Below are positions 1-6,790 of a stretch of DNA of 8,877 bases, piece by piece (position 1 is the first letter of the stretch; every line of letters starts with the position of its first letter). The DNA lies in contig MEXZ01000132.1 in NCBI GenBank assembly GCA_001773855.1, forward strand, positions 2,492-11,368. Direction: 5' to 3'. Origin of the DNA: Candidatus Aminicenantes bacterium RBG_13_64_14. Its GTDB lineage: Bacteria > Acidobacteriota > Aminicenantia > Aminicenantales > Saccharicenantaceae. The translations under genes were made by a program, and so were the position numbers. The notes under the pieces are model-generated. The model was not told the origin of the DNA and made no database searches. It saw only the letters and a program-made list of their open reading frames with translations.

Positions 1-73
1 CCTCCCCCGATCCCGGCCCGCCGGGCGGACCACCCGTTCCGGACGCGAAATCGCCCGCAAATCAAGGAAAGTG
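1..73. other. Upstream edge, no gene called
   Basis: This GC-rich stretch precedes the rpsO promoter. Frames are open through it, but they are too short and have no recognisable motif, so I cannot say whether the 3' end of a preceding gene lies here. In many bacteria truB or ribF precedes rpsO, but nothing in these bases shows either. Confidence 0.3.
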
Positions 74-102
74 TTTACATTGGCCCCTCTTTCTGTTAAA
101 AT
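74..102 (+). promoter_or_regulatory. Sigma-70 type promoter for rpsO-pnp
   Basis: A -35 hexamer TTTACA (74-79) and a -10 hexamer TAAAAT (97-102) are separated by exactly 17 bases. Each differs from consensus at one position. They lie in a locally AT-rich patch within GC-rich DNA. Transcription would start near 109, giving a leader of about 25 bases before the GTG start of rpsO. That leaves little room for a folded autoregulatory leader of the E. coli S15 kind. Confidence 0.8.
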
Positions 103-118
103 GTGCCGGAAAAACATC

Positions 119-123
119 AGGAG
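119..123 (+). promoter_or_regulatory. Ribosome binding site that fixes the rpsO GTG start
   Basis: AGGAG lies 10 bases before GTG at 134. It supports GTG over an upstream in-frame start (GTG at 71), which would lie inside the promoter and add 21 residues that S15 proteins do not have. Confidence 0.75.
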
Positions 124-133
124 ACAAAAAAGC

Positions 134-400
134 GTGATTAGCAAGGAACAGAAGACGAAGATCGTCAGGGAGAACCAGGCCCATCCCACCGATTCGGGAT
201 CGCCTGAGATCCAGGTCGCCTTGCTGACGGAGCGGATCAACCTGCTCGTCAAGCATTTCGGCAGCCACAAGAAGGATTTCCACTCCCGGACCGGCCTCAT
301 GAAGCAGGTCGGACAGAGAAAGCGGCTCCTCGAGTACATCAAGAAAAAAGATGTCGGCCGTTACGAAAAGCTCATTCAGAAGCTCGGCCTGCGCAAGTAG
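134..400 (+). CDS. rpsO: 30S ribosomal protein S15
   Basis: S15 is a primary binding protein of the small ribosomal subunit. It binds the central domain of 16S rRNA at the three-way junction of helices 20, 21 and 22 and helps form the platform. The GTG start gives 88 residues, the usual S15 length (about 89). The family signature is visible: TDSGSPEIQVALLTERI (residues 19-35), the rRNA-contact residues His41, Asp48 and Ser51 in HKKDFHSR, and the tail GQRKRLLEYIKKKDVGRY followed by LIQKLGLRK. It is the first gene behind the promoter at 74-102, and its stop is only 24 bases before pnp, so the two are almost certainly co-transcribed, as in most bacteria. No terminator lies between them. Identification is certain; the start codon is well supported by AGGAG. 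Confidence 0.98.
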   Translation: MISKEQKTKIVRENQAHPTDSGSPEIQVALLTERINLLVKHFGSHKKDFHSRTGLMKQVGQRKRLLEYIKKKDVGRYEKLIQKLGLRK

Positions 401-424
401 GCCCCGCCTCCAAAGGACCCCCAC

Positions 425-2587
425 ATGTCTAACACCATCAGTCTAGAAATCAACAAACGGACCCTGTCCATCGACATCGGCAAGATCGCCAGGCAGGCCG
501 ACGGCTCGGCCCTGCTGCGCTACGGCGACACGATGATGCTGGTCACGGCGACCTCCCGCAAGGAGCTGAAGGACGCCAGCAAGGCCTTCCTCCCCCTCAT
601 CGTGGATTACCGGGAGAACACCTACGCCGCCGGCAAGATTCCCGGCGGCTTCTTCAAGCGCGAAGGCCGGCCCTCGGAACGGGAGATCCTCATCGCCCGC
701 CTGATCGACCGCCCCGTCCGGCCGCTCTTTCCCGAAGGCTACTTCTTCGACACCCAGATCGTCGGTCTGCTCCTCTCGGCCGACCTCGAGAACGAGCCGG
801 ACACGCTCGGCGTCATCGGCGCCTCGGCCGCCCTCTATTTCTCCGATATCCCCTTCACGACGCCGCTCGGCGCGGTCAAGGTCGGGATCGTCGACGGGAA
901 ATACGTCGTCAATCCCACGGCCGACGAGTTTGACCGGAGCCCCATCAACATGACCGTCGTCAGCAACGAAGACGGCATCATCATGATCGAAGCCGGGGCC
1001 AAGGAGATCGAGGAGGACAAGATCCTCGAGGGGCTCTCGCTCGCCCACGAGACCAACCAGCAGATCATCAAGGCCCAGAAGGACCTCTACGCCCGGCTCG
1101 GCCTGAAAAAGCGCGAATTCACCGCCAAAGTGGTCGACACCGAAAAGCTGGCCCGGATCGAGAAAGAATACGGACCCGCCCTGTTCGAAGCCATGCAGGT
1201 CAGGGGCAAGAAGGCCAATGAGGCCGCGCTCGCCGCGGTCCTCGCAAGCATCCTGGCCAAGGTCCCTGAAGATAAGCCCGAGGAGAAGCTCGAAACAAAG
1301 GAGCTCTTCAGCAAGCTCGAGGAAAAGCTCTTCCGGGAGCTCGTCCTCAAGAAGGATCTGCGAACCGACGGGCGCCAGTTCGACGACATCCGCCCGATCA
1401 CCGCCGAGGTGGCCCTCCTGACGAGGACCCACGGCTCGGCCCTCTTCACCCGCGGCGAAACGCAGGCCCTGGCGACCGTCACCTTGGGCACGTTCGACGA
1501 CGCCCAGAGGCTCGACAGCCTCGGCGAGGAGACCAAGAAACGGTTCATGCTCCATTACAACTTCCCGCCCTTCTCGGTCGGCGAAGTGGGCTTTCTCCGG
1601 GGCCCCGGACGGCGCGAGATCGGGCACGGCGCCCTGGCCGAAAAATCCATCCTGGCGGCCATCCCCGACGACGACACATTCCCCTACACGATCCGGATCG
1701 TCTCGGACATCCTGGAGAGCAACGGCTCCTCCTCGATGGCCACGGTTTGCGGCGGAGTCCTGGCCCTCATGGACGCCGGCGTCCCCCTGAAGATGGTCGT
1801 CGCCGGGATCGCCATGGGCCTGGTCACGGGGAGCGGCGGCTACGCCATCCTGACCGACATCGCCGGGCTCGAAGACCACTTCGGGGACATGGATTTCAAG
1901 ATGGCCGGGACGGAAAAGGGCGTCACCGCCATCCAGCTCGACCTGAAGATCCCCTGCGTGACCCTGCCGATGCTCCGCGAGATCATGGCCAAGTCCAAGG
2001 CCGCCCGGCTCAAGGTGCTGGCCAAGATGAAAGAGGCCATCGCCGAGCCCCGGCCGACCATCTCGGTCTACGCGCCCCGGATCATCATCCTCAACATCAA
2101 CCCGGAAAAGGTCGGCGAGGTCATCGGACCCGCCGGGAAGATCATCAAGAAGATCATCAGCCAGACCGGTGCCAAGATCGACATCCTGGATGACGGCAAG
2201 ATCCTTATCGCTTCGACGGACATGTCCGCCGCCGAGGCCGCCAAGCAGATGATCCTGGACCTCACGGCCGAAGCCGAGTTGGGGGCGACTTACACGGGCA
2301 AGGTCGTCCGGCTCGAGGAATACGGCGCCTTCGTCGAGATCATGCCCAACCTCGTCGGCCTCCTCCACATCTCCGAGGTGGCGCCCTACCGGATTAACAG
2401 CATCCGGGACGTCCTCAACCTCGGCGACACGGTCACGGTCAAGGTCGTCAGCATCGACCCGGCGGACAACAAGATCCGGCTCAGCAAGAAGGCCCTAGAG
2501 GAGGGCGGCGGCGCCAACCCCGACTCGACTCCCCGGCCGGAGCCCCGGCGCAACCCGCGCGGAGGCCGAGACCGCGGCCGGTTTTGA
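425..2587 (+). CDS. pnp: Polyribonucleotide nucleotidyltransferase (PNPase)
   Basis: This enzyme degrades RNA 3'-to-5' by phosphorolysis, releasing nucleoside diphosphates, and can run in reverse to add tails. It acts as a trimer in the cytoplasm. At 720 residues it has the normal length and full domain order: RNase PH-like core 1 (about 1-220, with FFKREGRPSE from residue 76), an all-helical linker (about 240-310), RNase PH core 2 (about 318-545), a KH domain with loop GPAG at 568-571, and an S1 domain from about 620 to 692. Active-site positions are intact: RTHGSALFTRGE (334-345), NGSSSMA (433-439), and Asp484 and Asp490, which match E. coli Asp486 and Asp492. The tail after S1 is rich in Pro, Arg and Gly. 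AAAGGA at 412-417 lies 7 bases before ATG. It follows rpsO closely and shares its promoter. The rpsO-pnp gap is too small for the RNase III-processed hairpin that controls E. coli pnp, so autoregulation of that type is unlikely. Confidence 0.98.
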   Translation: MSNTISLEINKRTLSIDIGKIARQADGSALLRYGDTMMLVTATSRKELKDASKAFLPLIVDYRENTYAAGKIPGGFFKREGRPSEREILIARLIDRPVRPLFPEGYFFDTQIVGLLLSADLENEPDTLGVIGASAALYFSDIPFTTPLGAVKVGIVDGKYVVNPTADEFDRSPINMTVVSNEDGIIMIEAGAKEIEEDKILEGLSLAHETNQQIIKAQKDLYARLGLKKREFTAKVVDTEKLARIEKEYGPALFEAMQVRGKKANEAALAAVLASILAKVPEDKPEEKLETKELFSKLEEKLFRELVLKKDLRTDGRQFDDIRPITAEVALLTRTHGSALFTRGETQALATVTLGTFDDAQRLDSLGEETKKRFMLHYNFPPFSVGEVGFLRGPGRREIGHGALAEKSILAAIPDDDTFPYTIRIVSDILESNGSSSMATVCGGVLALMDAGVPLKMVVAGIAMGLVTGSGGYAILTDIAGLEDHFGDMDFKMAGTEKGVTAIQLDLKIPCVTLPMLREIMAKSKAARLKVLAKMKEAIAEPRPTISVYAPRIIILNINPEKVGEVIGPAGKIIKKIISQTGAKIDILDDGKILIASTDMSAAEAAKQMILDLTAEAELGATYTGKVVRLEEYGAFVEIMPNLVGLLHISEVAPYRINSIRDVLNLGDTVTVKVVSIDPADNKIRLSKKALEEGGGANPDSTPRPEPRRNPRGGRDRGRF

Positions 2588-2611
2588 TTTCTCGGGCGAT
2601 TCGTCTATAAT
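2584..2611 (+). promoter_or_regulatory. Promoter for the pseudopilin genes, overlapping the pnp stop
   Basis: A perfect -10 TATAAT (2606-2611) follows TTGATT (2584-2589, four of six -35 consensus bases) at 16-base spacing. The -35 contains the pnp TGA stop (2585-2587). Start of transcription would be near 2618, about 26 bases before the first pseudopilin ATG. No intrinsic terminator is visible between pnp and this promoter, so read-through from pnp may add to expression. Confidence 0.6.
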
Positions 2612-2643
2612 TTCCTCGCGACGAACGCGACGGGGCCAACGGA

Positions 2644-3132
2644 ATGATGTCTCGAGACGACCGCGCTCACGGCTTCACGCTCGTGGAGATGATCATCACC
2701 CTGTCCCTTCTGGCCGTCCTGGCCCTGTCCGCCCTGCCCCTCGGCAAGATGGCCGTCAAAAGAGAGAACGAGATTGAACTTCAGCGGGCCCTGCGCCTCG
2801 TGCGCGAGGCGATCGACGCTTGGAAGAAACTCGCCGACGAGAAGAAATTCGAGTTCGACGAGGACACCGAAGGCTATCCCCCGACCCTCGAGGACTTGGT
2901 CAAAGGTGTCGAGGTCCAGGACAAGAGCGCCACGGACAAGGCGGCCCGCAAGAGGGTCGTCAAGTTCCTCCGCCGCATCCCCAAGGACCCCATGACCAAT
3001 TCCTTCGACTGGGGGCTCCGGTCCTACCAGGACGACCCCGACTCCGACGTCTGGGGAGAGGAGAATGTATACGATGTCTACACCAAGAGCCAGGCCCTGG
3101 CCCTCGACGGAACACGTTACAGGGATTGGTGA
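2644..3132 (+). CDS. GspG-like type II secretion pseudopilin
   Basis: This 162-residue protein has a class III (prepilin) signal: a short basic leader ending RAHG, then FTLVEMIITLSLLAVLAL. A prepilin peptidase (PilD/GspO) would cut after Gly10 and methylate Phe11; Glu15 is the conserved +5 residue used in pilus assembly. The hydrophobic helix spans about 11-33, followed by an amphipathic helix (REAIDAWKKLADEK). YPPTLEDLVKG (78-88), RRIPKDPMT (110-118) and the end DGTRYRDW resemble the GspG/PulG C-domain. It probably forms part of a periplasmic pseudopilus or a type IV pilus-like fibre; the secretion ATPase and outer-membrane ring genes are not in this window. Start is ATG 2644 or the adjacent ATG 2647; the ribosome site (GGGG at 2632-2635) is weak. 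Family membership is clear, but the system it serves is not. Confidence 0.88.
   Translation: MMSRDDRAHGFTLVEMIITLSLLAVLALSALPLGKMAVKRENEIELQRALRLVREAIDAWKKLADEKKFEFDEDTEGYPPTLEDLVKGVEVQDKSATDKAARKRVVKFLRRIPKDPMTNSFDWGLRSYQDDPDSDVWGEENVYDVYTKSQALALDGTRYRDW
3053..3063 (+). promoter_or_regulatory. Ribosome binding site inside the first pseudopilin gene
   Basis: A purine-rich run (GGGGAGAGGAG) lies inside the end of the upstream gene. GGGGAG is 6 bases before ATG 3065, and AGGAG is 10 bases before ATG 3074. It supports a genuine overlapping start for the second pseudopilin at one of these two codons rather than initiation after the upstream stop. Confidence 0.55.
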
Positions 3133-3520
3133 GCGCGGTTTCACGCTGATCGAGCTCATCATCGTCCTGAGCATCATCGGGCTTCTGGTCGGACTGGGAC
3201 TGCCCCAATACAAATCGGCGACCGTCAAGGCCAGAGAGGCCGTCCTCAAGGAGAACCTGTTCATCCTGCGCAAGCTCATCGACCAGTACGCTCAGGACAA
3301 GGGGAAATACCCCGCTTCCCTTCAGGCTCTCGTCCAGGACAGTTACCTCCGTTCGATCCCTCTCGACCCGATGACCCGGCAATCGACGACCTGGGTCGAG
3401 GTTCGCGAACTCCCCTCCCCCGAAGATCCCATGCTGAACGAGATCCCCGGTGTCATCGACGTCAAGTCCGGTTCAGAAGACAAGTCGCCGATCGATGGCT
3501 CACCTTACAACACCTGGTGA
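3065..3520 (+). CDS. Second GspG-like pseudopilin, overlapping the first
   Basis: The core is a typical prepilin N-terminus: GERG|FTLIELIIVLSIIGLLVGLG, with Glu30 at +5 after the predicted cleavage at Gly25. A GspG-like globular part follows: KENLFILRKLIDQYAQDKGK, YPASLQALV, and RSIPLDPMTRQ. It ends IDGSPYNTW, echoing the DGTRYRDW end of its neighbour, so the two look like diverged duplicates. From ATG 3065 it is 151 residues with an unusual 25-residue leader. ATG 3074 gives 22. An in-frame ATT at 3125 would give a typical five-residue leader but has no good ribosome site. The gene overlaps its neighbour by 68 bases from ATG 3065, so the leader is read from DNA that also encodes the end of the first protein. 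Translational coupling is likely. The family call is firm; the exact start is open. Confidence 0.85.
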   Translation: MYTMSTPRARPWPSTEHVTGIGERGFTLIELIIVLSIIGLLVGLGLPQYKSATVKAREAVLKENLFILRKLIDQYAQDKGKYPASLQALVQDSYLRSIPLDPMTRQSTTWVEVRELPSPEDPMLNEIPGVIDVKSGSEDKSPIDGSPYNTW

Positions 3521-3563
3521 TCACATCGGGCGCAAGCGAGGGCCCGGACGAACGACCCGTCCC

Positions 3564-4079
3564 ATGAAAGAGTCCCGGGGCTACATGGTCATTATGCTGA
3601 TGATGGCCGTCTTCGTCATCACTCTCGGGCTCCTCGTCGCCGTCCCGGTCTGGCAAACCGAGCTTCAGAGAGAGAAGGAAGAGGAGCTCATCTTCCGGGG
3701 CAAACAGTACGCCGAAGCCGTCCGCATCTACGTCCTGAAGAACCCCGGGCGTTATCCCGCCAGCCTGAAGGAGCTCCTGGACAAGAAATGCATCCGCCGA
3801 CTCTACAAGGACCCCCTCGGGCCCGGCGGCCAATGGAACATCATCCTGACAACGGGAAAGCCCGCCGCTGGGCGCGAAGGAGCGGCGGAGGTCATGATCG
3901 CGCCGGAACGCGTCCTTCCGGCCATCAAGAACGCCCAGATACTCGGTGTCGTCAGCTCGTCGACGAATAAGTCCGTGAAGATCTACAACGACCAGGAAAG
4001 CCACGACAAGTGGCTGTTTTTTTTCGGACAGGACCCCAAGAAGCCGCCCAAGATCGTCTACTACGGCGAAAAGAAATGA
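3564..4079 (+). CDS. Pilin-like membrane protein lacking Glu+5
   Basis: Starting at ATG 3564, this 171-residue protein opens KESRG|YMVIMLMMAVFVITLG, a prepilin-like leader and single membrane helix (about 8-30). Position +5 after the would-be cleavage site is Met, not Glu. It then has QREKEEELIFRGKQYAEAVRIY (35-56), YPASLKELLDKK (64-75) and RRLYKDPLGP (78-87), which I recognise from a family of pseudopilin-like proteins commonly annotated as type II secretion proteins; that family, as I recall it, often lacks Glu+5. It lies 43 bases after the second pseudopilin and probably shares its transcript. No good ribosome site precedes 3564. ATG 3495 and 3450 are in-frame alternatives that overlap the upstream gene and would add a basic extension. 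A run of eight T (4017-4024) encodes part of WLFFFG. Its role may be a minor pseudopilin; this is inferred. Confidence 0.75.
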   Translation: MKESRGYMVIMLMMAVFVITLGLLVAVPVWQTELQREKEEELIFRGKQYAEAVRIYVLKNPGRYPASLKELLDKKCIRRLYKDPLGPGGQWNIILTTGKPAAGREGAAEVMIAPERVLPAIKNAQILGVVSSSTNKSVKIYNDQESHDKWLFFFGQDPKKPPKIVYYGEKK

Positions 4080-4089
4080 GCCGGGGGGG

Positions 4090-4722
4090 TCAGGAGGCTT
4101 TCACCAGGGGGACGAAGCGGACGGCCAGCAACCGCTCCCTCGTCAGGCCTTTCTCTTCCCTGCGGACGAGAAAAAGTTCCTGGAGATAGGTCCCGACAGG
4201 GACGATCATCCTCCCCCCGGGACCGAGTTGGCCCTCGAGGGACTCGGGCATCTTGGCCGCGGCCGCGGTCACCATGACGGCATCGAAAGGCGCGGACTCC
4301 GGCCAGCCCTCGGACCCGTCGCCGACCCGGTAGCGGATATTGGCGTAACCCAGGCTGTCGAGGACGGAACGTGCCTGCAGGGACAGGCTTTCGACGATCT
4401 CGACCGTCCAGACCTCCCGGACTATCTCGGCCAGGACCGCCGTTTGATATCCGGACCCGGTCCCGACCTCGAGGACCCTCTCCCCGCCCTTGAGGCCGAG
4501 CGCCTCGGTCATGTAGGCGACGATGTATGGTTGGGAGATCGTCTGGCCCTGGCCGATCGGCAAGGGCTCGTCGGCGTAAGCGCTGCCCCGCATGCCATCG
4601 GGAACGAAGAGATGGCGGGGGACTTTGTTGACCGCCGCCAGGACCAGCGGGTCGCAGACTCCTCTGGCCCGGATCTGGGAATCCGTCATCACCCGTCGGT
4701 TTTTCGCGAATTCTCCGCTCAA
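4090..4722 (-). CDS. pcm: Protein-L-isoaspartate O-methyltransferase
   Basis: This enzyme uses S-adenosylmethionine to methylate isoaspartyl residues in aged proteins, starting their conversion back to aspartate. The 210-residue protein is of normal length. It shows the family motif PIGQGQTISQPY (55-66), the SAM-binding motif VLEVGTGSGYQTA (83-95), acidic Glu108 after strand 2, GDG (134-136), PFDAVMVTAA (145-154) and the C-terminal RFVPL (202-206). The start is TTG at 4722, supported by AAGGA nine bases upstream. ATG at 4689 (residue 12) is the alternative, but residues before it (AKNRR) fit the N-terminal helix of the family. It lies 15 bases after proS on the same strand and is surely co-transcribed from the promoter at 6222-6250. 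Its stop is 10 bases from the convergent pilin-like gene. Confidence 0.96.
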   Translation of the reverse strand: MSGEFAKNRRVMTDSQIRARGVCDPLVLAAVNKVPRHLFVPDGMRGSAYADEPLPIGQGQTISQPYIVAYMTEALGLKGGERVLEVGTGSGYQTAVLAEIVREVWTVEIVESLSLQARSVLDSLGYANIRYRVGDGSEGWPESAPFDAVMVTAAAAKMPESLEGQLGPGGRMIVPVGTYLQELFLVRREEKGLTRERLLAVRFVPLVKAS

Positions 4723-4731
4723 CGGAGATGA

Positions 4732-4736
4732 TCCTT
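4732..4736 (-). promoter_or_regulatory. Ribosome binding site supporting the pcm TTG start
   Basis: On the minus strand AAGGA lies in the gap after the proS coding end, with nine bases before TTG at 4722. The inner ATG at 4689 has only a weak G-rich stretch (GACGGG) before it, so TTG is preferred. Confidence 0.55.
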
Positions 4737-4737
4737 G

Positions 4738-6192
4738 TCAGTAGGCGCGGGCGAAATAAGCCAGAGCCTCGCCCTTGGCGCCACAGGCCACGCAGGTGCC
4801 GTCGGTCTTCGCCTCGCTCTCCTCGAGCGGGATGACCCGGATCGTGGCCATGGTCTCGGTCTTGATCCTGTCCTCGCAAGCTTCGCCGCCGCACCAGGGC
4901 GCCCGGACGAGGCCGCGCTGGTTTTCCAGGATATCTTTGAAGCCCTGGTAGTCCGAGGCGTCACGGATATTGGCTTCGAGGAAAGCCCGGGCCTGGGCCA
5001 TGAGCCCGGCCTGGATCTCCTCGAGGAGCGCCGGGATCCGGACGGCGAGAGAAACGAGCGGGACGGTCTCCTTGGCCTTGGTATCACGGCGGACGAGAAC
5101 GGCCTGACCGGCCTTGACGTCCCGCGGGCCGATCTCGATGCGCAGGGGCACGCCCCTCATCTCGTATTCGGAGAACTTCCAGCCCGGCGTCGCCTCCTCT
5201 CGGGCGTCTATCGCGATCCGGACGCCGGCCGCCCGCAGTCCCTCGACCGCAGCCTGGGCGACCGGAAGGACCGACTCCCGCCAGTTGCCGATAGAAATGG
5301 GAACGACCATCACCTGGACCGGGGCGATCCGGGGCGGGAAGCGCAGGCCGGAATCGTCGCCGTGGACCATGATCAGGGCACCGATCGTCCGCGTCGTCAT
5401 GCCCCAGGAGGTCTGCCAGACGTACTGCAGCGTCTGGCTGCGGTCCTCGAACTTGATGTCGAAGGCCTTGGAGAAATGCTGGCCCAGGTTGTGGGACGTC
5501 CCCATCTGGAGGGCCTTGCCGTCGGACATCAGGGCTTCGATGGCGTAGGTCATCGAAGCCCCGGCGAACTTCTCGCTCAGGGACTTGCGGCCTGAGAGCA
5601 CGGGAATGGCCAACTCGGTTTCGCAGAACTCCTTGTAGAGCGCCAGGATCTTCAGCGTTTCGGCCTCCCCTTCCTCGGCGGTCTCATGGCAGGTGTGGCC
5701 TTCCTGCCAGAGGAATTCCGTCGTCCTCAGGAACGGCCGGGTCACCTTCTCCCAACGGACGATGTTGGCCCACTGATTGATGAGGACGGGCAGGTCCCGC
5801 CAGGACTTGATCCACTTGGCATACATGTGGCCGATGATGGCTTCGGATGTCGGCCGGACCGCCAGCCTCTCCTCGAGCTCCTCTTTGCCGCCGATCGTCA
5901 CCCAGGCCACTTCCGGCGAAAAACCCTGGACGTGCTCGGCCTCCTTCTTGAGGAAGCCCTCCGGGATGAACAGGGGAAAATAGGCGTTGACGTGCCCCGT
6001 AGCCTTGATGCGAAGGTCGAGGGCCCGCTGGATATTCTCCCAGACCGCGTAGCCGTGCGGCCGGATGACCATCATCCCCTTCATGGGGGTGTAATCGGCG
6101 AGCTCGGCCTTCTGGACGATCTCCACGTACCACTTCGAAAAATCTTCGCTCTTCTGTGTGATCCTTTTGACCTGCCGTTCGTTCTCGTTCAC
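4738..6192 (-). CDS. proS: Prolyl-tRNA synthetase, archaeal/eukaryotic type
   Basis: This class II synthetase charges tRNA(Pro) with proline. At 484 residues it is the short form, without the INS editing domain of the E. coli type enzyme. Motif 1 is at about 66-85 (NAYFPLFIPEGF), the proline/ATP loop RPTSE at 113-117, motif 2 at 152-160 (RPFLRTTEF) followed by WQEGHT, and motif 3 around 278-288 (GDDSGLRFPPR). An anticodon-binding domain follows (about 290-390), then a C-terminal zinc-binding domain with Cys434, Cys439, Cys467 and Cys470. The chain ends in Tyr484, as in the Thermus enzyme, whose terminal tyrosine reaches the active site. The start is GTG at 6192, with AAGGAG (6198-6203) five bases upstream; the ATG nearby on this strand runs straight into a stop. 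It is the first gene of the proS-pcm operon. Identification is certain. Confidence 0.98.
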   Translation of the reverse strand: MNENERQVKRITQKSEDFSKWYVEIVQKAELADYTPMKGMMVIRPHGYAVWENIQRALDLRIKATGHVNAYFPLFIPEGFLKKEAEHVQGFSPEVAWVTIGGKEELEERLAVRPTSEAIIGHMYAKWIKSWRDLPVLINQWANIVRWEKVTRPFLRTTEFLWQEGHTCHETAEEGEAETLKILALYKEFCETELAIPVLSGRKSLSEKFAGASMTYAIEALMSDGKALQMGTSHNLGQHFSKAFDIKFEDRSQTLQYVWQTSWGMTTRTIGALIMVHGDDSGLRFPPRIAPVQVMVVPISIGNWRESVLPVAQAAVEGLRAAGVRIAIDAREEATPGWKFSEYEMRGVPLRIEIGPRDVKAGQAVLVRRDTKAKETVPLVSLAVRIPALLEEIQAGLMAQARAFLEANIRDASDYQGFKDILENQRGLVRAPWCGGEACEDRIKTETMATIRVIPLEESEAKTDGTCVACGAKGEALAYFARAY

Positions 6193-6221
6193 TTCATCTC
6201 CTTGACTTTGAGCGTTTTACG

Positions 6222-6250
6222 ATTCTAGCCGCCCACCCGATAATTGTCAA
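6222..6250 (-). promoter_or_regulatory. Strong promoter for proS-pcm
   Basis: Read on the minus strand, TTGACA (6250-6245) is followed after exactly 17 bases by TAGAAT (6227-6222), a perfect -35 and a one-mismatch -10. Transcription would start near 6215, leaving a leader of about 23 bases, too short for a T-box or other riboswitch. The rest of the divergent gap (6251-6379) shows no convincing plus-strand promoter. Confidence 0.82.
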
Positions 6251-6379
6251 GAAAACCCCCGCCCGCCCCTCTGGAGAACGAAAATATCCCCCGCGTGTTC
6301 ATCGTTAGGGGTGATTGACCGGTCCCGGAGGCCCGTGCGAAGCTGGTCATGCCAATTTCAGAGGAAAAGGAAAGTCAAT

Positions 6380-6745
6380 ATGCTGAGAGGGATTTCCTGG
6401 GATTCCAGGCCCGTCCGGCACCGCCCGCCCGAACGGGGATTCAAGCTCTCCCTGCCGATGACCGTCGAGGGACCGGACCCCGACGGCACGTATTTCCACG
6501 AAGAGACGACGCTCGCCTTCATGAGCCATCAGTCCGCCCTCTTCCCCCTCAAGAACCAGGTCGCCCTCGATTCGCGGCTCAAGCTCGTCGTCTCCCTGCC
6601 GGTCAAACTCGGGGAAGGAAGGAACCTCAAGCTCGTCGTCAAGGGAACGATCGTCGACGTCGACCCCCCCAACGGGGACGGACACCCCCGCCAGGTGGCC
6701 CTCCGCCTCGAGTCGAGGTACCTCATCCAGGCGGACGCCCTATGA
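6380..6745 (+). CDS. Small PilZ-like protein with substituted c-di-GMP motifs
   Basis: This 121-residue protein aligns without gaps to the canonical PilZ protein at 8318-8722 across its centre: TVEGPDPDGTYFHEET here against FVEGSLADGNRFKEET there, and later LVVSLPVKLGEGRNLKLVVKG against the equivalent strand pair. The residues that bind c-di-GMP in PilZ are lost: the two Arg of RxxxR become Pro16 and Gly20, and NxSxxG becomes Phe47-x-Ser49-x-x-Ser52. It is therefore probably a PilZ-fold domain that no longer binds the dinucleotide and may act through protein contacts. ATG 6380 is chosen because AAAGGA (6366-6371) lies eight bases upstream; an upstream in-frame start at 6311 lacks a site. No transmembrane segment or signal peptide is present. 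The PilZ-like assignment rests on the alignment to its neighbour. Confidence 0.7.
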   Translation: MLRGISWDSRPVRHRPPERGFKLSLPMTVEGPDPDGTYFHEETTLAFMSHQSALFPLKNQVALDSRLKLVVSLPVKLGEGRNLKLVVKGTIVDVDPPNGDGHPRQVALRLESRYLIQADAL

Positions 6746-6755
6746 GGGGACGTCC

Positions 6756-6790
6756 GGCCGGGTCAAGCCGGCCCGGCTGCCTAGCCTTTT
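6756..6790 (+). terminator. Possible weak terminator after the first PilZ-like gene
   Basis: GGCCGG (6756-6761) can pair with CCGGCC (6768-6773) around a six-base loop, in a very GC-rich patch. TTTT (6787-6790) follows about 13 bases later, right after a small GGCT/AGCC stem (6775-6778 with 6783-6786). The distance from main stem to T run is longer than in a standard intrinsic terminator, so it may only be a stable hairpin in the transcript. Confidence 0.3.

Noticed and set aside
401..424. Terminator or regulatory hairpin between rpsO and pnp
   Set aside because: Only 24 bases, with no stable stem and no T run; the pair appears fused in one transcript.
443..2368. 641-codon open frame on the minus strand opposite pnp
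   Set aside because: It is a shadow of pnp in GC-rich DNA. Its translation is dominated by Asp, Gly, Val and Arg with no family motif, while the plus strand encodes an intact PNPase.
4061..5595. Long open frames overlapping proS and pcm on both strands
   Set aside because: They are low-complexity Arg/Gly/Pro-rich translations of other frames of two clearly identified genes.
6193..6215. T-box or other riboswitch ahead of proS
   Set aside because: The promoter leaves a leader of only about 23 bases, too short for a structured sensor.
6315..6320. TTGACC as a -35 for the first PilZ-like gene
   Set aside because: No acceptable -10 lies 15-19 bases downstream; the sequence there is GC-rich.
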